Numbered from the stretch's first letter, positions 9,932-19,657 are shown. The stretch: DNA of 64,000 nucleotides from Dokdonella_A sp046347015 (GCA_046347015.1 JAXMHA010000002.1:124001-188000); one strand, 5' to 3'. Made by a program: numbers and translations. The notes: generated by a model from the letters alone, not told the origin.

Positions 9932-10450
9932 TCAATGCGCGGCAGCCTGCCCGAGGACTTCGAGCCGGCGCAGCAGCGTTTCGACCATGTCGCGTTCGAG
10001 TTCCTGCTTCAGCAGATCCTGCTCGGGACCGACGCCGAGCGCCTGGCTCGCATCGAACGTGAAATCGCGCGACAGCTCGATGACCTGGTGCGGGACGATC
10101 ATGGCGCCCGCCGCGTCCTGCACGCTGAACTCGACGTGGTAGCGGATCTGGTATTCACTGGCGCGGGCGGTGCCGCTGACCGTCAGCACGTCAGTGGTGA
10201 ACGTGCTGACCGGAATCTGCAGGACCGCGACACCCGGCTCGGCCTTGTCGACGACGACCGTGCCGGAACGCGGCAGCGCCTTCTTCAGGTCGCGGGCGAG
10301 CGGGCTCAGCGGATCCGCGACATCGAGATGAACCTTCGCCATGCTCGGCGGAAGCGTCGCTTCCTTGCGCAGGTGGAAGCCGCAGCCGGCAAGCGCAACG
10401 GCGCCGATCACCACCAGTGTGCGGGGCAGCCAGCGCCCGATGCGGGTCAT
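9932..10450 (-). CDS. lptE: LPS-assembly lipoprotein LptE
   Basis: Outer-membrane lipoprotein that plugs the LptD barrel and helps insert LPS. From the ATG at 10450 the 172-residue protein has a signal peptide ending in a lipobox (VALAGC, Cys about residue 23) followed by GFHLR, typical of LptE. The rest is beta-rich, with a helical end (EQDLLKQELERDMVETLLRRL). It lies between leuS and holA, its normal location. Longer upstream frames overlap leuS and lack a plausible N-terminus. Confidence 0.93.
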   Translation of the reverse strand: MTRIGRWLPRTLVVIGAVALAGCGFHLRKEATLPPSMAKVHLDVADPLSPLARDLKKALPRSGTVVVDKAEPGVAVLQIPVSTFTTDVLTVSGTARASEYQIRYHVEFSVQDAAGAMIVPHQVIELSRDFTFDASQALGVGPEQDLLKQELERDMVETLLRRLEVLGQAAAH

Positions 10451-10535
10451 GTGCGGGTGGAATCCGTCGGACGTGTCGGAGGCAAGCGTAGCAGCAGACC
10501 CGCGGGGTCCGGAACGGGGCCGAGCCCCGGCGTGG

Positions 10536-13280
10536 TCACGCACCGCCAACCACGATGTTGACGATCCGGCCCGGCACGATGACGACCTTGCGCACGGCCT
10601 TGCCGTCGAGCACGGCCTTGACGCCGGGCAAGGCCCGCGCATCCGACTCGATCCGGTCGTTCGCGGCGTCGACCGGCACGTCGATCGTTCCGCGCAGCTT
10701 GCCGTTCACCTGCACGGCCAGCGTCACGCTGTCACGGACCAGCGCCGCCGGATCGGCCACCGGCCACGGCACGTCCTCGATCAAGGTCTCGGGATGCCCC
10801 AGCACCTGCCACAGCGCATGGCTCAAATGCGGCGTGAACGGATTCAGCAGCAGCACCATCGCTTCGAGCGCCTCGTGCCGCAGTGCACGACCGGCATCGC
10901 TCGCGTCATCGAACTTCGACAATGCGTTCAGCAGTTCCATCAACGCCGCAATTGCGGTATTGAATGCGTAGCGGCGGCCGAGGTCGTCGCCGACCTTGGC
11001 GATCGTCTCGTGGACCTGGCGGCGCAAGGCCTTCTGCGCAGCATTCAACCCGGACGGAGCGACGACGGGATGGTCCGGGTTCGTCGCGTGCGTCACGACT
11101 TCTCGCCAGAACCGGCGCAGGAACCGCGCCATGCCCTCGACGCCCGCCTCGCTCCATTCCAGCGACTGGTCGGGCGGCGCCGCGAACATCGAGAACAGCC
11201 GCACCGTGTCGGCGCCGTACTTGCCGATCATCGCCTGCGGATCGACGCCGTTGTTCTTCGACTTCGACATCTTTTCCGTCGGTCCGATCGCGACCGGCTG
11301 GCCGTCGGCCTTCAGCACCGCACCGGTGACGCGCCCGCGCTCGTCGCGCCGCACGTCGACATCGGCCGGGTTGATCCACGTGCGCGCGCCGTCGTCGGCA
11401 TCGCGAAAAAACGTCTCCGCGACGACCATGCCTTGGCAGAGCAGGCGCGTCGCCGGTTCGTCCGAATGCACCATCCCCGCGTCGCGCAGCAGCTTGTGGT
11501 AGAAGCGGAAATACAAGAGGTGCAGGATCGCATGCTCGATGCCGCCGATGTACTGGTCGACCGGCAGCCAGTAGTCGGCGCGTGCGTCGACCTGCGTCGC
11601 CGCGCCCGGCGAACAGTAGCGCGCGTAGTACCAGCTCGACTCCATGAACGTGTCGAACGTGTCGGTCTCGCGCTCGGCGGCGCCACCGCATTGCGGGCAC
11701 TTCGTGCGGCGCCACCCGGGATCGGACTTCAGCGGTGACTGCACGCCGGAAAACGCGACGTCCTCCGGCAGCACGACCGGCAACTGGTCTTCCGGCACCG
11801 GCACCGCACCGCACTGCGGGCAATGGATGATCGGGATCGGACAGCCCCAATAACGCTGCCGCGACACGCCCCAATCGCGCAGGCGATAGTTGACGCGCCG
11901 CTGGCCGCGACCTTCGCGCTCGATCCTGGCTGCGATCGCATCGAACGCGTGATCGAAGTCGAGGCCGTCGAACTCGCCGGAATTGACCAGCACGCCGTGG
12001 CCGGTGAACGCCGCGATCTCCTGGATCGACCGCTCGAATTCCTCGACGAGCGATACCGCGGCCGACACCTCGACCGCGTCGGTGCTGCGTCCGGCCAGCG
12101 CCAATCGCATCGGATCCGCACCGACGCCTCGCGCGAGGTCGTGGCCGATCGCGGCGATCGCGTCCTGCACCGTGCGGTCCACGATCACCATCCGGATCGG
12201 CAAGCCGTACTTGCGCGCGAATTCCCAGTCGCGCTGGTCGTGCCCCGGCACCGACATGACCGCGCCGGTGCCGTAACCCATCAGCACGAAGTTCGCGATC
12301 CACACCGGCATCCGCGCGCCGGTCAACGGATGCAGCGCGAACATCCCGGTGTCGATGCCGGTCTTCTCCTGCGTTTCGAGCTCGGCTTCCGACACACCAC
12401 CGCGTTTCAGCTCACCGATGAACGCGCCGACGCGCGGATCGCGCCGCGCGGCTTCGGCGGCCAGCGGATGTTCGGCCGCGATCGCGAGATACGTCGCGCC
12501 CATCAACGTGTCGGGACGCGTCGTGAACACGTCGACCGGCGCACCGCCACCCTCGATGTCGAAACGGATCTCGACTCCTTCCGAGCGCCCGATCCAGTTG
12601 CGCTGCATGGTCTTGACCGCATCCGGCCAGCCCGGCAGGCGGTCGAGTTCGCCGAGCAGTTCCTCGACGTAGTTCGTGATCTTCAGGAACCACTGCGGAA
12701 TCTCGCGCCGCTCGACCAGCGCACCCGAACGCCAGCCGCGGCCGTCGACGACCTGCTCGTTCGCGAGCACGGTCTGGTCGACCGGATCCCAGTTCACGAT
12801 GCTGTTCTTGCGATACACGAGGCCCTGCCTGAACAGCCGCACGAACATGCGTTGCTCGTGCACGTAGTACGCGGTATCGCACGTCGCGAACTCGCGTGAC
12901 CAGTCGATCGCGAAGCCCATTGCCTGCAACTGCGCGCGCATGTGCGCGATGTTGTCGCGTGTCCACTTCGCGGGCGGGATGCCGCGTTTGATCGCCGCGT
13001 TTTCCGCCGGCAGGCCGAACGCATCCCAGCCCATCGGCTGCAGGACGTTCCTGCCCTGCATGCGCTGGTAGCGGCTGATCACGTCGCCGATCGCGTAGTT
13101 GCGGACGTGCCCCATGTGCAGCGCGCCGGACGGATACGGCAACATCGACAGGCAGTAGAACTTCGCGCGCGACGGATCTTCCGTTACTTCGAAGGCACGG
13201 GTGTCCGCCCAGAAGTGCTGTGCGGCGGACTCGACGGCGCGGGGATCGTAGGTGTCCTGCTGGGGTCTGATCGTATCCAT
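10536..13280 (-). CDS. leuS: Leucyl-tRNA synthetase
   Basis: Class I aminoacyl-tRNA synthetase charging tRNA-Leu. The 914-residue protein has the HIGH-type motif HMGH at residues 55-58, the CP1 editing domain (TTRPDTLMGATYLAIAAEHP), a zinc-type CPQCG pair in the inserted domain, and the KMSKSKNNGVDP loop near residue 670. A long C-terminal anticodon/tRNA-binding region ends in KVVIVPGRIVNIVVGG. It heads the minus-strand housekeeping run. No rearrangement or truncation is visible. Confidence 0.98.
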   Translation of the reverse strand: MDTIRPQQDTYDPRAVESAAQHFWADTRAFEVTEDPSRAKFYCLSMLPYPSGALHMGHVRNYAIGDVISRYQRMQGRNVLQPMGWDAFGLPAENAAIKRGIPPAKWTRDNIAHMRAQLQAMGFAIDWSREFATCDTAYYVHEQRMFVRLFRQGLVYRKNSIVNWDPVDQTVLANEQVVDGRGWRSGALVERREIPQWFLKITNYVEELLGELDRLPGWPDAVKTMQRNWIGRSEGVEIRFDIEGGGAPVDVFTTRPDTLMGATYLAIAAEHPLAAEAARRDPRVGAFIGELKRGGVSEAELETQEKTGIDTGMFALHPLTGARMPVWIANFVLMGYGTGAVMSVPGHDQRDWEFARKYGLPIRMVIVDRTVQDAIAAIGHDLARGVGADPMRLALAGRSTDAVEVSAAVSLVEEFERSIQEIAAFTGHGVLVNSGEFDGLDFDHAFDAIAARIEREGRGQRRVNYRLRDWGVSRQRYWGCPIPIIHCPQCGAVPVPEDQLPVVLPEDVAFSGVQSPLKSDPGWRRTKCPQCGGAAERETDTFDTFMESSWYYARYCSPGAATQVDARADYWLPVDQYIGGIEHAILHLLYFRFYHKLLRDAGMVHSDEPATRLLCQGMVVAETFFRDADDGARTWINPADVDVRRDERGRVTGAVLKADGQPVAIGPTEKMSKSKNNGVDPQAMIGKYGADTVRLFSMFAAPPDQSLEWSEAGVEGMARFLRRFWREVVTHATNPDHPVVAPSGLNAAQKALRRQVHETIAKVGDDLGRRYAFNTAIAALMELLNALSKFDDASDAGRALRHEALEAMVLLLNPFTPHLSHALWQVLGHPETLIEDVPWPVADPAALVRDSVTLAVQVNGKLRGTIDVPVDAANDRIESDARALPGVKAVLDGKAVRKVVIVPGRIVNIVVGGA

Positions 13281-13457
13281 CGGCGGGGTTACGGGGTACT
13301 TCGAGACTGCAGCCTACCGCAGCGCAACATGAGCGCCAAGCACGCGCAAGGCGCGATGATCGTGACGACTCGATCGACTCGGCCGTCATCCGAATCCGCA
13401 CTGCAAGGGCAAATCATCCCGTTCGGCGGGCTGGCAACCTGCATGCCATCGCGTTAG

Positions 13458-13473
13458 TATAACAAACGTTATA
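13458..13473. promoter_or_regulatory. Palindromic operator/promoter of the abrB-doc pair
   Basis: TATAAC-aaac-GTTATA is a perfect inverted repeat in an AT-rich patch about 25 bases before the abrB start. AbrB/MazE-type antitoxins commonly autoregulate through such palindromes. The GTTATAACT part could also be a -10 region. Operator function is inferred from position and symmetry. Confidence 0.5.
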
Positions 13474-13497
13474 ACTCCGCCTGCAACGAGGCCCGTG

Positions 13498-13722
13498 ATG
13501 AAACTCAAGATCACGACCATCGGCAATTCCGCCGGCGTGATCCTGCCGCGCGAGCTTCTGGCGCGCCTGCGCGTCGAGAAAGGCGATGAGCTGTACGCGC
13601 TGGAAACGCCCGACGGCATCAGACTCACCACCTACGACCCTGTGCTTGCGCGGCAAATGGAGGTGGCGGAACAGGTGATGCGCAAGGATCGCCACGTGCT
13701 GCGCAAGCTGGCCGGCGGTTGA
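13498..13722 (+). CDS. AbrB/MazE/SpoVT-type antitoxin
   Basis: Small 74-residue DNA-binding protein with the swapped-hairpin AbrB fold: MKLKITTIGNSAGVILPREL is the classic N-terminus, followed by RLRVEKGDELYALETPDGI. The C-terminal third (QMEVAEQVMRKDRHVLRKLAGG) is the toxin-binding tail. The ATG at 13498 is preferred over a GTG one codon earlier. Its stop TGA overlaps the TTG start of the downstream Doc toxin, so the two are translationally coupled. It probably represses its own promoter through the palindrome at 13458. Confidence 0.93.
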   Translation: MKLKITTIGNSAGVILPRELLARLRVEKGDELYALETPDGIRLTTYDPVLARQMEVAEQVMRKDRHVLRKLAGG

Positions 13723-14240
13723 CGGCCATCCGGGTCGAGAAGGCGCTCGCGCTGGCGATTCACGACCGCCAGTTGGCCGAACACGGCGGCACCTCGGGGG
13801 TACGCGATGACACGTTGTTGGAATCGGTTTTGGCGCGCCCCCAGCAACTCCATGCCCATGGCGACCCAACACCGGACCTTGCCGATCTTGCCGCCAGCCT
13901 TGCCTTCGGCCTTGCCCGCAACCATCCATTCGTGGACGGCAACAAGCGCACGGCGCATGTCTGCTATCGCGTCTTCCTGGCGCTCAACGACGCCGAGTTC
14001 CACGGCAGCGATGAAGACAAGTACCTGACCATCCTCGCCCTCGCCGAAGGCAAGCTCGCCGAAAAGGATTTCGCGAAGTGGTTGCGCCGGCACATCGAAT
14101 CGAAACCGGGTCGGCGCGTGCAGGAGCCGCGCACGAAAAATATGCGCACGGCCATCCCGCAGGGTGGGTTAGCGCTGCCAGCGCAGGGTCTGCCATCCGC
14201 ATCCAGGACCGTTTCGCCGCCAAGCGGCCATTTCGCCTGA
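13719..14240 (+). CDS. doc: Death-on-curing (Doc/Fic) family toxin
   Basis: Fic-fold kinase-like toxin of the Doc branch, which in phage P1 phosphorylates EF-Tu and stops translation. The Fic motif HPFVDGNKRT is at residues 69-78 and matches the HxFx(D/A)GNKR consensus. The start is TTG, overlapping the antitoxin stop (TTGA). The 173 residues exceed the usual ~125: after KWLRRHIESK the tail (VQEPRTKNMRTAIPQGG...) reads through what looks like intergenic palindromic DNA. The natural stop may have been lost. Its partner is an AbrB-type antitoxin rather than Phd. Confidence 0.9.
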   Translation: MTAIRVEKALALAIHDRQLAEHGGTSGVRDDTLLESVLARPQQLHAHGDPTPDLADLAASLAFGLARNHPFVDGNKRTAHVCYRVFLALNDAEFHGSDEDKYLTILALAEGKLAEKDFAKWLRRHIESKPGRRVQEPRTKNMRTAIPQGGLALPAQGLPSASRTVSPPSGHFA

Positions 14241-14323
14241 AGTACCACCGGCACCATTTCCCACTGCTGCACTGGCCGTACTTTCGCTACCATGCAGCGC
14301 TTGGCTCATCGGGAGGGATGGTC

Positions 14324-15725
14324 ATGCAGGCCCTGGCGCTTCACGGTCAGTTGCACGACGACTCGCTTCACGACAACCCACTTCGCAAACTGCCGCCGGC
14401 GATCGCAATCGCCGCATTGACGATCGGCGTCGCGCAGGCGGCCAACGCACCGGCGGCGTCCGGGGCACCGGCAACCGCGCCGACGGTGATCCACTGCGCG
14501 CACCTGATCGACACGATCGCCGGAAAGATGCTGGGTGCGACCAGCGTCGTGGTCGAGGGCTCGCGCATTACCGAAGTCGTGCCGGGCGCGGTGACCCGCG
14601 ACGGCGCGGCGATGATCGATCTGCCCGCGGGCGACACGTGCCTACCGGGGCTGATCGATTCGCACACGCACCTGACGATGGAGTTCAGCAAGTCGAGTTA
14701 CAGCGACCAGTTCCGCCTGAATCCGGCCGACTACGCGATCCGGTCGACGGTGTATGCACGGCGTACGCTGCTGGCAGGCTTCACGACGGTGCGCAACCTC
14801 GGTGACGGCAGCAACGAATCGATCGCGCTGCGCAACGCGGTCAATGCCGGCCTCGTGCCCGGCCCGCGCATCTTCAGTGCCGGGCAATTCATCGGCACCA
14901 CCGGTGGCCACGCCGACCAGACCGACGGTTACCGCTGGGACCTGCAGGGCGATCCCGGCCCGAAGGACGGCATCATCAACTCGCCCGCCGACGCATGGAA
15001 GGCGGTGCGCCAGCACTACAAGGATGGCGCGGATTTGATCAAGATCATGCCGTCGGGCGGCGTGCTCGATGAGAGTTCCAGTTCGGAAAACCCGCAGATG
15101 ACGATTCCGGAAATCGAGGCCATCGTCGCCGCGGCACACGATTACGGCTTCACCGTCGCCGCGCATGCCCACGGCGCGGAAGCGATCCGCCGCGCGGTGA
15201 TCGGGGGTGTCGATTCGATCGAACACGGCACGTTCATGGACGACGCCGACATGAAGCTGATGAAGCAGCACGGTACGTGGTACGTGCCGACCATCATCGC
15301 CGGCGAGTACGTGATGGAGAAGGCGAAGGAAGGCTGGTACCCGCCGCAGGTCGCGCGCAAGGCGCTCGAAGTCGGGCCGAAGATCATGGCCACCGCCGGC
15401 AAGGCTTACAAGGCCGGCGTGAAGATCGCGTTCGGCACCGACGCGGGCGTGTATCCGCACGGCGAGAACGCGCAGGAGTTCGTGTACATGGTCGAGGCCG
15501 GCATGCCGCCCATGTATGCGATCCAGGCCGCGACGACGCACGCCGCGCAATTGCTGAAGCACGACGGACGACTTCGGCAGCGTCACCGCCGGCAAGTTCG
15601 CCGACGTCATCGCGGTGCCCGGCAATCCGCTCGATGACATCGCGTTGATGAAGAAGGTCGATTTCGTGATGAAGGAAGGCGCCGTCTACAAGTCCGGCGG
15701 ACACGCGACGCCGACGGCGCCGTGA
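14324..15725 (+). CDS. Secreted metal-dependent amidohydrolase (imidazolonepropionase/prolidase-like), one frameshift
   Basis: Amidohydrolase-superfamily enzyme with a predicted export signal (IAIAALTIGVAQAA). Metal-site motifs are in order: DSHTHLT, the lysine region GADLIKIMPSGG, HAHGAEAIRRAV, SIEHGTF and FGTDAG. It resembles exported Xaa-Pro dipeptidase/imidazolonepropionase-like enzymes; the substrate cannot be read. The frame breaks at a GG at 15566-15567. Removing one base restores FGSVTAGKFADVIAVPGNPL and a stop at 15723-15725, for about 466 residues. The next gene starts with GTG overlapping that stop, which supports the corrected frame. Starts at 14318 and 14324 are both possible; GGGAGG favours 14324. 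Confidence 0.85.
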
Positions 15726-15985
15726 CGCAACGCACGCCCGGAGATTCCGCGCCGCGGGTATTGCGCGTCAAGGTGAAGCCGAATGCGCGCACGAGCCGCC
15801 TCACCGGCCCCGGCGCGGGCGGATTGTGGCAGGCGTCGCTCGCATCGCCGCCGGTCGACGGAAAGGCCAACGCCGAGTTGATCGCGCTGGTGGCGGCCCA
15901 TTTCGGTTGCCGTCGCGCCGACGTGGTGATCCGTGCCGGTGCGACGGCCCGTATCAAGACGATCCGGTTGGGGAAGGTCGGATGA
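15722..15985 (+). CDS. DUF167 (YggU) family protein
   Basis: Small 87-residue protein of the DUF167/UPF0235 family, of unknown function. The core LRVKVKPNARTS, then SPPVDGKANAELIALVAAHF and VVIRAGATARIKTIRL are diagnostic. The GTG start overlaps the stop of the amidohydrolase (GTGA), suggesting coupled translation. It is convergent with the response regulator at 16134. Confidence 0.9.
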   Translation: MTQRTPGDSAPRVLRVKVKPNARTSRLTGPGAGGLWQASLASPPVDGKANAELIALVAAHFGCRRADVVIRAGATARIKTIRLGKVG

Positions 15986-15997
15986 ATCCATCGTTCC

Positions 15998-16026
15998 GCA
16001 ATTCCCGAGCAGGCGGAATTCCAGGG
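15998..16026. repeat. Degenerate short palindromic repeat, ATTCCCG type
   Basis: CAATTCCCGAGCAGGCGGAA followed by TTCCAGGG resembles the common ATTCCCGCGCAGGCGGGAAT-CCAGGG extragenic repeat. It lies between the convergent DUF167 and response-regulator genes. Confidence 0.45.
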
Positions 16027-16133
16027 CCTTCGACTCAGGATGTCGCCTTGAAGAAACACCGGATCCCGGACATCGCCGTGCGATTCCGTGATGACGAGCG
16101 GATCTCGAGCCGCGCCAAGCGCCAGACCCCGCG

Positions 16134-16787
16134 TCAGGTCCGCTGCTTCATCCCGCTCTTCCACGCATAGACCGCGGCTTGCGTACGGTCGGCGACGTCG
16201 AGCTTGCCGAGCACGTTGCTGACGTGGGTCTTGACGGTCTTCTCGCCGATGCCGAGGCGCGCGGCGATCGCCTGGTTGTTCAGGCCCTCGGCGATCAGCG
16301 TCAGCACTTCGCGCTCGCGTTGCGACAGGCTGCCCAGCAGGTCGTCGGTCTGCGGGGCGCCGTGTTGCAGCGCGTCGACGAGGCGTGCCGCGACGCGCGG
16401 GTGCAGGACCGCCTCGCCGTGGGCTGCCTTGCGCAGCGCATCGGCCAGGGCATCGGCATCGACGTCCTTCAACAGGCACGACAGCGCGCCGGCCCGCACC
16501 GCCGCGACGATCTGCTGCGCATCCTCGAACGACGTCAGCAGCACGACGCGGGTCGCGGGGCTCGTCTCGCGGATCCGGCGCGTCGCGTCGATGCCGCCGC
16601 CGGGCATCACGAGATCGACCAGCGCGACGTCGGGACGAACCTCGGCGCACAGCGCAACCGCGCCGTCGGCGGCGTCGGCCTCGCCGACGATCTCGAGGTC
16701 GGCGTGCGTCTCGAGGAACGCGCGGATGCCCTGGCGGACCAGCACGTGGTCGTCGGCGATGACGATGCGGATCGGGGGAGTGTTCAT
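16134..16787 (-). CDS. NarL/LuxR-family response regulator
   Basis: Two-domain DNA-binding response regulator of 217 residues. The receiver has the acidic pocket (VIADDH) and phosphoacceptor Asp in VALVDLVMPGGG (about residue 58), with a conserved Lys in LLKDVD. The C-terminal LuxR helix-turn-helix is SQREREVLTLIAEGLNNQAI...GIGEKTVKTHVSNVLGKL. Its ATG overlaps the stop of the histidine kinase (ATGA), so the two form one operon and a cognate pair. Target genes are not evident. Confidence 0.95.
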   Translation of the reverse strand: MNTPPIRIVIADDHVLVRQGIRAFLETHADLEIVGEADAADGAVALCAEVRPDVALVDLVMPGGGIDATRRIRETSPATRVVLLTSFEDAQQIVAAVRAGALSCLLKDVDADALADALRKAAHGEAVLHPRVAARLVDALQHGAPQTDDLLGSLSQREREVLTLIAEGLNNQAIAARLGIGEKTVKTHVSNVLGKLDVADRTQAAVYAWKSGMKQRT

Positions 16788-18235
16788 GGGCGCACGGTTC
16801 CGGGGGCCAAGGTGCTGACGGTGACGCGGGTGCCGCCGCCGGGACGCGACTCGAGTTCGAACGTGCCGGACGGCAACGACAACGCACGGCTGCGCATGTT
16901 GCCGAGTCCCGTGCCCGATGCCGTTGCCGCGGCGGTACCACGGCCATTATCGTCGATGGCGAGCACGATGCGATCCGCCTCGCGCCGGAGGACGATCGCG
17001 ACGGCGTTCGCGCCGCTGTGACGCATCACGTTGGCGAGTGCCTCATCGGCGATCCGCAACAGCGATTGCGCGACCTCGGCCGGCAAGGGCGACACGTCGG
17101 CGATCGCGAACGACGGCGTGACGCCACTCGCATGGCTCCATTCCAGCGCCCGCAACCGCAGGCGTTCGTGGAACGGCAGTTCCGCTTCCGGGGCACGCAG
17201 TTCGTCGAGGATCTGCGCCAGCTCCTGCTGGATCTGCTGGGTCAGCCGCTGCGCGAGTTCGATGCGCCCCGCGGCCGGCGACTCGCCGAGCGTGCGGCGC
17301 GCGGTCGCGAGCTGGAGGTTCAGCGCGAACGCCTTCTGCTTGACGGTGTCGTGCAGGTCGCGCGCGAGGCGCTGGCGCTCGGCGAGCGTCGCGAGTTCGG
17401 CGCGCGAACGCATCACGTCCTTGAGGTCGAGTGCCATGCCGTCGAGGAGGCGCGACAAGTGCCCGAGTTCGTCGCGCGAGCGGTCGCCGATCGAGCCGCC
17501 GAACTCGCCGCGGCTCCACGCGTTCGCCGCGCGCGCGATGCGGTTCAGCCGTCGCGTGACCCAGGTCGCTAGGAAAAACGACGACGCGAGGCCGAACACG
17601 ATCAGGTAGCCGAGCACGATCGGCCACTCGAAGCTGAGGTCGAGCAGGAACTTCCGCCACGGCACCGGCAGGCGCAATTCGACGAACAACCAGCCGCGCA
17701 GTTCCCCGTCCGGCGAGTGCACCGGCGCCAGCACGCGCCGGATCCGGTACGGGCTGTCGCTGCCCGCCAGCGTGATCGAGCCGTCGGCCGCGCGCGTGGC
17801 GAGCAACGCGGCATCCGTCACCTTCGGCAGCTCCGGCTGCCAACGCGCGTCACCCGGAGCCGACGCCAGCACGCGGCCGTCCGGCGCGAGCACCGCCGCG
17901 ACCAGCGGATCGCTGGCGAGTTCGAGCAATACGTATGAATCCTCGACCGACAAGCCTTCCCGCGGCCGCTCGAGCCGCAGGATCCAGGCCTCGGCCCAGG
18001 TCGTCAGCGCGTCGACCCGCTCGCCGCCGTCCGCCTGCCAGCGGGCCGCGAGATCCTTCGCGCCGCGCACGGTGGCACGGCGCAGGCTGCCGCCTTCGAC
18101 GCCGCTCATGAACTGCTGGAACTCGAAGATCAGGATCGTCGACTCGACCAGCACCAGGCTCGGCAGCGACAGCAGCACGTAGAACAACGCGAGCTTGAGG
18201 ATCAGCCCACCCGGGCGTGGACGCAGCTCGCTCAC
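16784..18235 (-). CDS. NarL-type sensor histidine kinase
   Basis: Membrane sensor kinase of 483 residues. TM1 (LALFYVLLSLPSLVLVEST) and TM2 (IVLGYLIVFGLASSFFLATW) flank a periplasmic sensor domain of about 150 residues. A HAMP segment (RLNRIARAANAWSRGEFG) follows, then the HisKA_3 dimerisation box with phosphoacceptor His in RQRLARDLHDTVKQKAF. The ATPase has ADEALANVMRHSGA (N box), IDDNGRG (G1) and GTGLGNMRSRA (G2). All catalytic elements look intact. The signal is unknown. Confidence 0.95.
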   Translation of the reverse strand: MSELRPRPGGLILKLALFYVLLSLPSLVLVESTILIFEFQQFMSGVEGGSLRRATVRGAKDLAARWQADGGERVDALTTWAEAWILRLERPREGLSVEDSYVLLELASDPLVAAVLAPDGRVLASAPGDARWQPELPKVTDAALLATRAADGSITLAGSDSPYRIRRVLAPVHSPDGELRGWLFVELRLPVPWRKFLLDLSFEWPIVLGYLIVFGLASSFFLATWVTRRLNRIARAANAWSRGEFGGSIGDRSRDELGHLSRLLDGMALDLKDVMRSRAELATLAERQRLARDLHDTVKQKAFALNLQLATARRTLGESPAAGRIELAQRLTQQIQQELAQILDELRAPEAELPFHERLRLRALEWSHASGVTPSFAIADVSPLPAEVAQSLLRIADEALANVMRHSGANAVAIVLRREADRIVLAIDDNGRGTAAATASGTGLGNMRSRALSLPSGTFELESRPGGGTRVTVSTLAPGTVRP

Positions 18236-18268
18236 TTCGACGACGCCCCGTTCGAGTCCGGCAGCCCG

Positions 18269-18940
18269 TCAGCGCAGCGCCGGCACGACGATCGCATCGT
18301 CACGCGGGCAATTGGTCCGCACCCGCGCGCCGCACGCACGCGGAGCGAGGTCGCGATCGACGCATACCCGCACCTCCGCCAGTTCGCCGCGGCTGCAGTG
18401 CACGGTTACCGCGCCACTCGCCAGGCCTGGATTGGCCGACCGGAAGTCGTCGATGATCGTTTCCGCGGTCAGGTGCAACGGGTGCCCGGGTGCCTCGAAC
18501 CGGGCGGGCACGTGGATGCCGGTGAACGCTTGGTCGGCGAGATCGAAGTACGCCTTCGGCGAGAGTCCCGAACACGCCCCATGCGTCGACCATTCGTGCT
18601 CGATCAGGCGCCGGCTCGGCATGAACGCGAGCGTCCGGTCGACCGTCTTCCGGTCCGGGCGCGATTCGGTCGCGCAATGCTGCGGGCCACCGCCGCGCTG
18701 GTACTGCGGCCACAACCCGTGCAGCACGAATCCATAGCCCTTGCGCGCGCACTGGGTATCGTCGTCCGGATGCGTCGCGCAATACGTCGGCGACCACGAC
18801 AGCGACATCAGGTAGTAGTCGAACACCCCCGCAGCAGGGTTTTCGGCGGGCGTGCCGTGATGACGGTTGCGCGCGAAAACCGAAACCGCCACGGCAAGCA
18901 GCACCACGGCGCCGACCAGCAAGGGCGTTCGAACCGGCAT
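18269..18940 (-). CDS. Exported ribonuclease T2
   Basis: RNase T2-family endoribonuclease of 223 residues, cleaving RNA through a 2',3'-cyclic intermediate, probably in the periplasm or outside the cell. Both catalytic segments are present: CAS I FVLHGLWPQ and CAS II EHEWSTHGAC. An N-terminal hydrophobic signal/anchor (LLVGAVVLLAVAVSVFA) follows the ATG at 18940. Six or more cysteines fit disulfides. The longer upstream frame has no family content. It may share transcription with the downstream histidine kinase, 33 bases away. Confidence 0.93.
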   Translation of the reverse strand: MPVRTPLLVGAVVLLAVAVSVFARNRHHGTPAENPAAGVFDYYLMSLSWSPTYCATHPDDDTQCARKGYGFVLHGLWPQYQRGGGPQHCATESRPDRKTVDRTLAFMPSRRLIEHEWSTHGACSGLSPKAYFDLADQAFTGIHVPARFEAPGHPLHLTAETIIDDFRSANPGLASGAVTVHCSRGELAEVRVCVDRDLAPRACGARVRTNCPRDDAIVVPALR

Positions 18941-19108
18941 GACGGCCTCCCCGACTTCGCGCAGGAGGAGACACGGTAGCGCCCCCGCCAGGCAGGGTCG
19001 AGTAGCCCCGCCGGAACACCATGCCGCTGCAGCATCGAACCGGTCGCAGCCTCCGGCCAATGGGACTCCGGCGCTATCATTGCAAGGTCCCCCTGACTGC
19101 GAATTCCG

Positions 19109-19645
19109 ATGGCTCGTCGTGTCGTGCTGCGCCGCTCCCCGATCCACGGCAAGGGCGTGTTCGCCCTCACCGACATTCCCGCCAAGGTCGAACTGCTCGA
19201 GTACCGTGGCCAGCGCCTGACGCACGCGCAAGCCGACCGGCACTATGCGGACACGACCGAATCCGGACACACGTTCCTCTTCACATTGAACGATCGCTAC
19301 GTCATCGACGCCAATATCGGCGGCAACGTCACACGCTGGATCAACCACAGTTGTGCACCGAACTGCCGTGCGGTGGTCGAGGAAGCCGCGGGCCAGGACC
19401 GCCGCCGCGATCGCGTGCTGATCGAAACCTTGCGCCCGATCCGCCGCGGCGAGGAGCTCACCTACGACTACGGCATCGTGCTGTCGGAACGCGTGACGCC
19501 GCGCCTGCAAAGGATCTGGATGTGCCGCTGCGGCGCACCGCGGTGTTCCGGGACGATGCTGCGGCCCAAACGCAAGCCGGCGCGTGCCGGGTCCCGCAAG
19601 GGGCACGGCAACGGCCACCAGCCACCAGGCGCCGAGGCGGGTTGA
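19109..19645 (+). CDS. SET domain protein-lysine methyltransferase
   Basis: A compact 178-residue SET protein. RRSPIHGKGVFALTDIPA is the SET-N start, WINHSCAPNC the SAM/pseudoknot motif, and GEELTYDYG the catalytic-Tyr motif. A post-SET cysteine cluster CRCGAPRCSGTML is complete. The tail is basic and Gly-rich (RAGSRKGHGNGH). The substrate is unknown; bacterial SET proteins of this kind may act on the host's own DNA-binding proteins or on eukaryotic targets. A 12-base gap to the next gene suggests an operon. Confidence 0.9.
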   Translation: MARRVVLRRSPIHGKGVFALTDIPAKVELLEYRGQRLTHAQADRHYADTTESGHTFLFTLNDRYVIDANIGGNVTRWINHSCAPNCRAVVEEAAGQDRRRDRVLIETLRPIRRGEELTYDYGIVLSERVTPRLQRIWMCRCGAPRCSGTMLRPKRKPARAGSRKGHGNGHQPPGAEAG

Positions 19646-19657
19646 ACCATACCAACC

